Assembly: GCA_900618425.1 (NCBI GenBank)
Contig: UZAN01041840.1
Coordinates: 9,061-20,671 of the forward strand
Direction of reading: 5' to 3'
Origin: Echinostoma caproni
Taxonomy: Eukaryota; Platyhelminthes; Trematoda; Plagiorchiida; Echinostomatidae
Length of the DNA: 11,611 nt
A program made the position numbers and the translations under genes. The notes below the pieces were generated by a model, which was not told where the DNA came from, did no database searches, and saw only the letters and a program-made list of their open reading frames with translations. Shown here piece by piece: positions 7,542 to 11,611 of the stretch (positions are counted from its first letter, which is position 1; each line of letters starts with the position of its first letter).

Positions 7542-7566
7542 GCAGTGTGAGCCTCACAAAAACTGC
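7542..7566. repeat. Composite palindrome around TGTGAG-C-CTCACA
   Basis: TGTGAG at 7546-7551 and CTCACA at 7553-7558 are perfect reverse complements around one C. Outer GCAG (7542-7545) and CTGC (7563-7566) also pair, leaving four A bases bulged on the right. Confidence 0.5.
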
Positions 7567-7708
7567 AGGACTAAAAATAATTGAATAACAACGATAAAAT
7601 CAGATACAACTTTCCCTTTCATGCTTTAACAATCAACTTCGAAAGAAACAAATCAAAATTTGCATTAGACTTCTGAAACCGATACGAACATATTGCCCGG
7701 TACAACAA

Positions 7709-7726
7709 GGGTAGGGGTGGTTAGGG
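7709..7726 (+). other. G-rich run
   Basis: GGG, GGGG and GGG runs lie at 7709-7711, 7714-7717 and 7724-7726, with a further GG shortly after. At most a weak or two-tier quadruplex candidate. Confidence 0.25.
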
Positions 7727-8048
7727 ACGGTCCATACAAGTCTATCAGCCAGGAAAGCAAACTATTTTTCCACCACAGACCGGGAATCACATCCACATGC
7801 TGCTTGACCTGAAGCCCACAATGATCCGACAGCAGTTTGAATAGAAGTATGTGTCAATGGTTTGGCAAAGCTGATGTTACTTCACCGCTACTTGGCTGAC
7901 AGTCTGTTTATCCGGGACATGAAGATCATATTTCAATGCTAATATCTTCGGTCTAAAGGCACCAGTTGTGGATAAAAGCAAAACCTCATGGTAAAACATC
8001 ATCTGAAGCGAAGAAAATCAAGGGGAGAACGTGACATTGAATGAAGGC

Positions 8049-8071
8049 CTGAGATCGTCCGATCTGAGATC
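8049..8071. repeat. CTGAGATC direct repeat with inner palindrome
   Basis: CTGAGATC occurs at 8049-8056 and 8064-8071 (period 15). Between and across them AGATCG (8052-8057) and CGATCT (8060-8065) form a palindrome with a 2-bp centre. Confidence 0.5.
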
Positions 8072-8151
8072 CTTTTAGTAAAAATGCGAAACATAAAACA
8101 ATACACTTCAACAATGAGTGTAAATCAGATCTGCACAACTTTTTCACACTT

Positions 8152-8439
8152 TCATTTGCATCGCTTGCAATTTACGTATTCTAACAACCATATGCATTCA
8201 GGTAAAAGCTTCACAGGCAATAACACAGGCAGCGAAAGGGCATGGCTGCTTATGGACACAGTACCGCTATCACTACCACCACAAAGACCAATACCAACAC
8301 CAACAATAGCACCAGTTCCGTATATGAGTACATTGTGTTTAGTATGACGAACCGATCTCATTGGTCTGAAAATGCTTTGTGTCTGAGAAATCAGTCCGAT
8401 GAATAGACTTTCTTCCTTTAGTTGTGATCCCGCTTTCAA
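8152..8439 (-). other. Open frame over a degenerate ACC/AAC triplet tract
   Basis: A 95-codon minus frame contains a Gly/Val/Ile-rich run near its middle that derives from a degenerate ACC/AAC/CCA tract on the plus strand at about 8271-8314. The same tract gives a Pro-rich plus frame (8084-8347) and a Thr/Asn-rich third frame, so the translations reflect the repeat rather than a gene. The ATTTGCAT octamer lies at 8154-8161. Confidence 0.3.
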
Positions 8440-9505
8440 AGTAAAATTTATTTTGTTTTAGGGCTCCGAACATTGCAAATACCAGAACTTTCCGAAATCT
8501 GTTGGCTTACATTATACCTCCTCCCCCTTGGGAAACTTGATTACTTCAAGTAGACAGGTTTGGATCAAGTTAATATCCGTTGATGTTGTGCAGTATACAT
8601 ACGTAATGAGAAATTAAACAAATATTTTTCACTGAGCTTTAATTAGTCCTTTACCGTGCTCAAATGTGTTTTCCACGAATTAGCAGAACACCACTTTTCT
8701 CGGGGGCTTTGCTATTCGATGGAAATAGTGACTAATTCTCTCTTTCTATAAAACACTGTAAGATGTCATCGCCAACCTAATTCGATTATTACACCCAAAT
8801 ATTGCCTAAAAGACTGAAATGAAAACCTGTCTTTGACTTAACACGGATACGGATATGAAAAATGGTTTGTTAGTGAAAATAGTAGTAACAAGCAGTAACA
8901 TCCGTTTAACAAAACCCGATCCAACTATCCGTGTGTGCGCAATCGAAACCACTACAAACATTGTTGTTTATGGAAACATTCCTTAATTTGAGTTGCTAAA
9001 GGTATTTCAGTTTTTCAGAGGTAGGCGGGAGTGCCAGACTAAAACCATTGGATGTTATGAGCAGCGGACCATACGCTAAACATAACAACAAACGCTCACA
9101 CCTAAACACCCGAAAGCTATGTCCGCAAGTGTAGTACGATACAGCTGGTCAGAGGAATGAATGATGGGCATACTTTCAAAATGTCAAAGCCAACAGTCCA
9201 TCACGGGCATTTTGCCCGGAACCTGTCACCGTGATCGTGGTGCCGTTGGGTGTGAGCAGTTTCCCATAGGTTGCGCACACACGGTTGATNAACACCATCT
9301 CCTTATCCCTCACCAACACCGTCATCACAACCGCCATAATACAGGTTTCTGAATATGATTATATGATCTGAGGCACCAACGACACACAACAAGCCGCCCC
9401 CCCCAACCTATTTCAACCAACACACTACAGGTGTCTACCATAGATCGGCTGTTTCTCGTTGTCACTGTTTGGAATAGCAAGCTACCACTCCACAATGTGG
9501 GCTAA
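8440..9505. other. Noncoding stretch with an N and a C run
   Basis: No supported gene. Position 9290 is N. A CAC/CAT-rich low-complexity patch lies at about 9291-9340 and gives a His-rich short frame. A run of eight C bases lies at 9397-9404. The remainder looks like unique noncoding DNA. Confidence 0.5.
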
Positions 9506-9547
9506 AACCACGCATCGCGTACCTTGACGTGTCCACGTCCCGTGGTT
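9506..9547. repeat. Nested inverted repeats with CRE-like core
   Basis: AACCACG at 9506-9512 pairs with CGTGGTT at 9541-9547. Inside, GACGTG (9526-9531) pairs with CACGTC (9534-9539) across a 2-bp centre. TGACGTG within the core is a CRE-type half-site; similar TGACGTG copies occur near 5574 and 10085. Confidence 0.45.
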
Positions 9548-9735
9548 AGTTAAGGAACGGAAAGACTATATTTTCAGGAATTTTGAATGAAAACGGGTCT
9601 TGGATATTCTGGCTCAACAGCGATGGAAGAGTCCATTGAGAGAATAGTTTCCTGGAAAAGAAAAATAAATGAAGTTTGAGTCAAGAATCGAAAATAGACT
9701 AGCTTATAGAGGATACAGATGGAGTCACTTATCAT

Positions 9736-10071
9736 TTAGTAGATGGCTTCTCGTGTTTCAGATGAAGGAGACAAAACTTTATTTATATCACATGTGCATT
9801 TCCACTGCACACACATCTTACTGTCCTGGAATCGGCAAAACATGAGCTGACTATGAATTGCAGAAAACGAATTGCTATTTCTTGTATGAAAAAGCATCAG
9901 CGTTATTGCGCGATCCTCCAGTCGACCGGCATTCACAGAATCCTTTGGGTGGGCGTCTGCTTCGGTGTATCCGAACCGAAGACTAGTTGTTTGTTCCATA
10001 ATCCTAGCTTTATTCTCAGGATTCCCTCGAAACCACTGGAAATTTATACAGTGGAACCTAAGTTCACATAA
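9736..10071 (-). other. 111-codon open frame, unrecognised
   Basis: On the minus strand a frame is open from 10071 to a TAA at 9736-9738, with its first ATG at 9997-9999 (87 residues from there). The product is polar and mixed in charge, with Cys clustered in the last third and no membrane segment. The part encoded at about 9905-9985 is less AT-rich than its surroundings. No motif recognised. The plus strand is also open here (9853-10071), which weakens the case. The upstream end of the frame overlaps the TA-flanked mini-element at 10045-10082, so if real the coding part more likely starts at the ATG. A fossil of a repeat or a chance frame are both plausible. Confidence 0.15.
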
Positions 10072-10082
10072 TTAACTGTATA
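10045..10082. mobile_element. Possible Tc1/mariner/pogo-type footprint
   Basis: TATACAGT at 10045-10052 and ACTGTATA at 10075-10082 are perfect 8-bp inverted repeats, so the segment reads TA-CAGT...ACTG-TA. TA target duplications with CAGT/ACTG ends are typical of Tc1/mariner-superfamily elements, and the inward CAGTGGAACCT (10049-10059) resembles pogo/Tigger-type termini. Only 22 bp lie between the arms, so at most an internally deleted remnant is present. CCACTG at 10033-10038 also faces CAGTGG at 10049-10054. Chance symmetry is possible. Confidence 0.28.
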
Positions 10083-10153
10083 CATGACGTGACTGCAATT
10101 ATTTTGTGGATGCGTGTGAGAGAGAAACAATACAGAAAATTAGCAAATTTTCC

Positions 10154-10369
10154 TCAATTTGGCAACTGGTGAGGACCGCTGTAATCAGTTCCGAAATACT
10201 CTCCATGGAACCGCATTAAAATGTAGGGGAGGAATGGGGCAGATGATCGGAAAAATACAATCACATTTTCTGATCGATTTCTGTTGTAGTTAAATGTGAC
10301 AGGATTTTCATTTTGGAAATCAATAGACATTCGATACCAGGCTAACGCTGAGTATGCCATTCCAAAATA
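10154..10369 (-). CDS. Possible terminal exon, unrecognised
   Basis: A minus frame is open from 10399 to a TGA at 10154-10156. A pyrimidine-rich stretch ending in CAG at 10372-10370 could be an acceptor, giving an exon that starts at 10369; the first ATG is at 10360-10358 (68 residues). The product is rich in Phe, Tyr, Asn, Ser and Arg, with several aromatic clusters and no obvious signal or membrane segment. It reads like a plausible protein but I recognise no domain, and no AATAAA follows the stop closely. The length is compatible with chance in AT-rich DNA. Confidence 0.18.
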   Translation of the reverse strand, partial: YFGMAYSALAWYRMSIDFQNENPVTFNYNRNRSENVIVFFRSSAPFLPYILMRFHGEYFGTDYSGPHQLPN

Positions 10370-10466
10370 CTGGTTCCCGTAAGTGAACAGAAGGTCTTCT
10401 TACCCATAAGGTTTACTCGTTCTATCGTTCATCACCCGACGGCATGTAATAACAGTGTCCTTTGTG

Positions 10467-10486
10467 AAAACGTTGTAAAACGTTGT
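10467..10486 (+). repeat. 10-bp tandem duplication AAAACGTTGT
   Basis: AAAACGTTGT at 10467-10476 is repeated exactly at 10477-10486. Each unit contains the palindrome AACGTT. A recent slippage event or paired binding sites. Confidence 0.75.
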
Positions 10487-10619
10487 ACATGACTACACTA
10501 TTCATCATTCAAGTAATTGTTGGTTAACGTAAAATCAGTACTCATAATAACTTTGGTTGGGCGCGAGATAGGAAGAGTGTAATTAAAAGATTGTCTTGAG
10601 CATTTTGATAAACAGGAGA

Positions 10620-11030
10620 AACTTCATAATGCAAAAACAATCCGATGATAAAATCTGAGCGACTGCTGAAAATTTTCTCAACTAAAACTGCTTTATTTTT
10701 CACAACCCCATTGTATACTCTTTTTAAAATAATTATTAGTTTATTTGCATTGAATTATTACTAACAATTTACTTCTATAACCACATTTGCTTGCTCAAAA
10801 GTCACAACATTTCATAGTACCACACAATTTTCAATAATTGCACTTACCCAAATAATGGATAAATAAAAATCTTGATTAATTATGTGTATCTGCTTCAAAA
10901 ATATTTTGATTAAAATACCATTTGTACATCTTATGATATTTCATAGCATTCTGGCAGTTTAAGATATGACGTATAAAATATGTATTTCGAACAAATCAGA
11001 AATCCAGTTAGCATAATAATTTATCAATCT
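10620..11030. other. Very AT-rich noncoding tract
   Basis: This is the most AT-rich part of the window and has no credible frame. At 10732-10760 an ATTTGCAT octamer (10743-10750) lies between two ATTATTA copies (10732-10738 and 10754-10760). Such tracts often act as spacer, scaffold-attachment or homeodomain-binding DNA, but nothing here decides it. Confidence 0.45.
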
Positions 11031-11266
11031 TTTTTCGTAAAACTTCAATTTATCCCTTCGCTGGTGAGTCCGAGAAACAGGGATTCTTTTTAAAGTCATA
11101 CTGAGAAACAGTGGATCAATACAAGCTTTCCGGAAGAGCATATATATTTTTGTAAAACTGCTGCGAACATCCATTAATCACTTTTCATGGTGCACTGACC
11201 TGTGGCCGGTCTGTTGACTGAAGGGTTAAAAAAATTCAATGAAATCGTACCATGTCTCAATCTATC
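11031..11266. other. Noncoding stretch
   Basis: A minus frame (10959-11174, 71 codons) covers part of it without a recognisable domain. A GTGAGT donor-like motif follows CTG at 11061-11063 on the plus strand with no exon to go with it. Confidence 0.4.
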
Positions 11267-11323
11267 NAATCTATCCCTTCGATCCATCTGCTCGTCCCCT
11301 CCCCCCGCCCATACACACACCCA
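11267..11323. other. C-rich block and CA tract beside an ambiguous base
   Basis: Position 11267 is N. CCCC, CCCCCC and CCC runs at 11296-11310 make the minus strand G-rich enough for a quadruplex candidate, and an ACACACAC-type tract follows at 11312-11320. Several overlapping frames here are open only because of this simple sequence. Confidence 0.5.
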
Positions 11324-11611
11324 GAAACATATGCATACAAACGTCAGCGTAAATGTGAAGATACTGGAAAAAAACATGCAAATGCGTATAGCAATGCAGA
11401 TGCTTGCTTGATTGCAAACGTACTAGCACACAACCGTGAGGATAACCGAACTCAGTGTGATTGTTATGTCCGTGGATTTTGGTAAGAAGGCGTGAGTTCA
11501 CATACAAACACACAAATCATATAAATGCATATCGTAAAGCCAACTAACAATAAATCTTGATCCGCACCATAGAACACATTAGAGTGTTTGCTCGCAATAG
11601 CTACACCCGTA
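11324..11611. other. Noncoding right edge
   Basis: No supported gene. A perfect octamer ATGCAAAT lies at 11376-11383. Short frames on both strands overlap each other and show no domain. Confidence 0.45.

Larger units (their letters stand above)
6764..8040. other. Noncoding stretch
   Basis: No supported gene. A 74-codon GTG-start frame at 7239-7463 shows no domain. A plus frame at 7725-7851 is open for 41 codons and looks protein-like, but it is too short to judge. Small features are a hairpin at 7542-7566 and a G-rich run at 7709-7726. The octamer ATTTGCAT lies at 7658-7665. Confidence 0.45.

Noticed and set aside
8271..8314. Gly-rich and Pro-rich protein segments
   Set aside because: All three frames give low-complexity peptides from a degenerate ACC/AAC tract, so composition explains them.
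11061..11085. CTGGTGAGTCCGAGA resembles the hammerhead ribozyme core known from some helminth repeats
   Set aside because: The invariant CTGATGA is changed to CTGGTGA, no closing stem II with a following GAAA is present, and stems I and III cannot be drawn.
11202..11513. Several overlapping frames on both strands near the right edge
   Set aside because: They overlap each other, cross an N, and are open because of CA and C-rich simple sequence.
1..11611. Search for rRNA, intact tRNA, CRISPR, reverse transcriptase, transposase, spliced-leader or snRNA genes
   Set aside because: No diagnostic motif of any of these was found on either strand by reading.

Overview
This looks like nuclear DNA of a multicellular eukaryote, most likely an invertebrate. 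No long open frame exists on either strand. There are no ribosome-binding-site/operon patterns. A strong GTAAGT-type splice donor, paired CCAAT boxes and a tRNA-derived repeat head are present. A flatworm or similar helminth is possible, but that is only an impression; no diagnostic gene supports a species call. Two single N bases (9290 and 11267) suggest a draft assembly.

No gene can be identified with confidence. The longest stop-free runs are about 80 to 130 codons. At roughly 40% G+C (judged by eye) a random frame hits a stop about every 16 codons, so several 80-codon runs are expected by chance in six frames of 11.6 kb. The window is therefore probably intergenic and/or intronic, with a few possible exons listed at low confidence: 422-709 (+), 3283-3384 (+, signal-peptide-like), 5731-6141 (+, one internal stop), 6522-6740 or 6515-6763 (+), 9736-10071 (-) and 10154-10369 (-).

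Layout. 1-3280: mostly AT-rich noncoding DNA with an ORF-rich patch (395-821), a 19-bp perfect odd palindrome (1276-1294) and two matching CACGTGACC E-boxes (2532 and 2987). 3283-3384: a tiny Leu-rich frame lying over a TTG-type triplet repeat. 4485-4781: the best regulatory candidate, with an inverted GATA pair, a CpG-dense block with two inverted CCAAT boxes, and a possible untranslated leader exon ending at a GTAAGT donor. 4861-5220: a degenerate class II tRNA-like (Leu/Ser type) SINE head on the minus strand, plus three copies of TTTGCTTTTA. 5731-6219: a CpG-rich block open in several frames. 6300-9550: noncoding DNA with small hairpins, tandem duplications and low-complexity tracts. 9736-10369: two minus-strand open frames around a 38-bp TA-flanked inverted-repeat remnant that resembles a Tc1/mariner/pogo footprint. 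10620-11030: very AT-rich. 11267-11323: an N, a C-rich block and a CA tract.

No rRNA, intact tRNA, CRISPR array, intact transposase or reverse transcriptase, or recognisable metabolic or defence system was found. The most interesting items are the CCAAT/CpG promoter candidate, the tRNA-like repeat and the TA-flanked mini-element.
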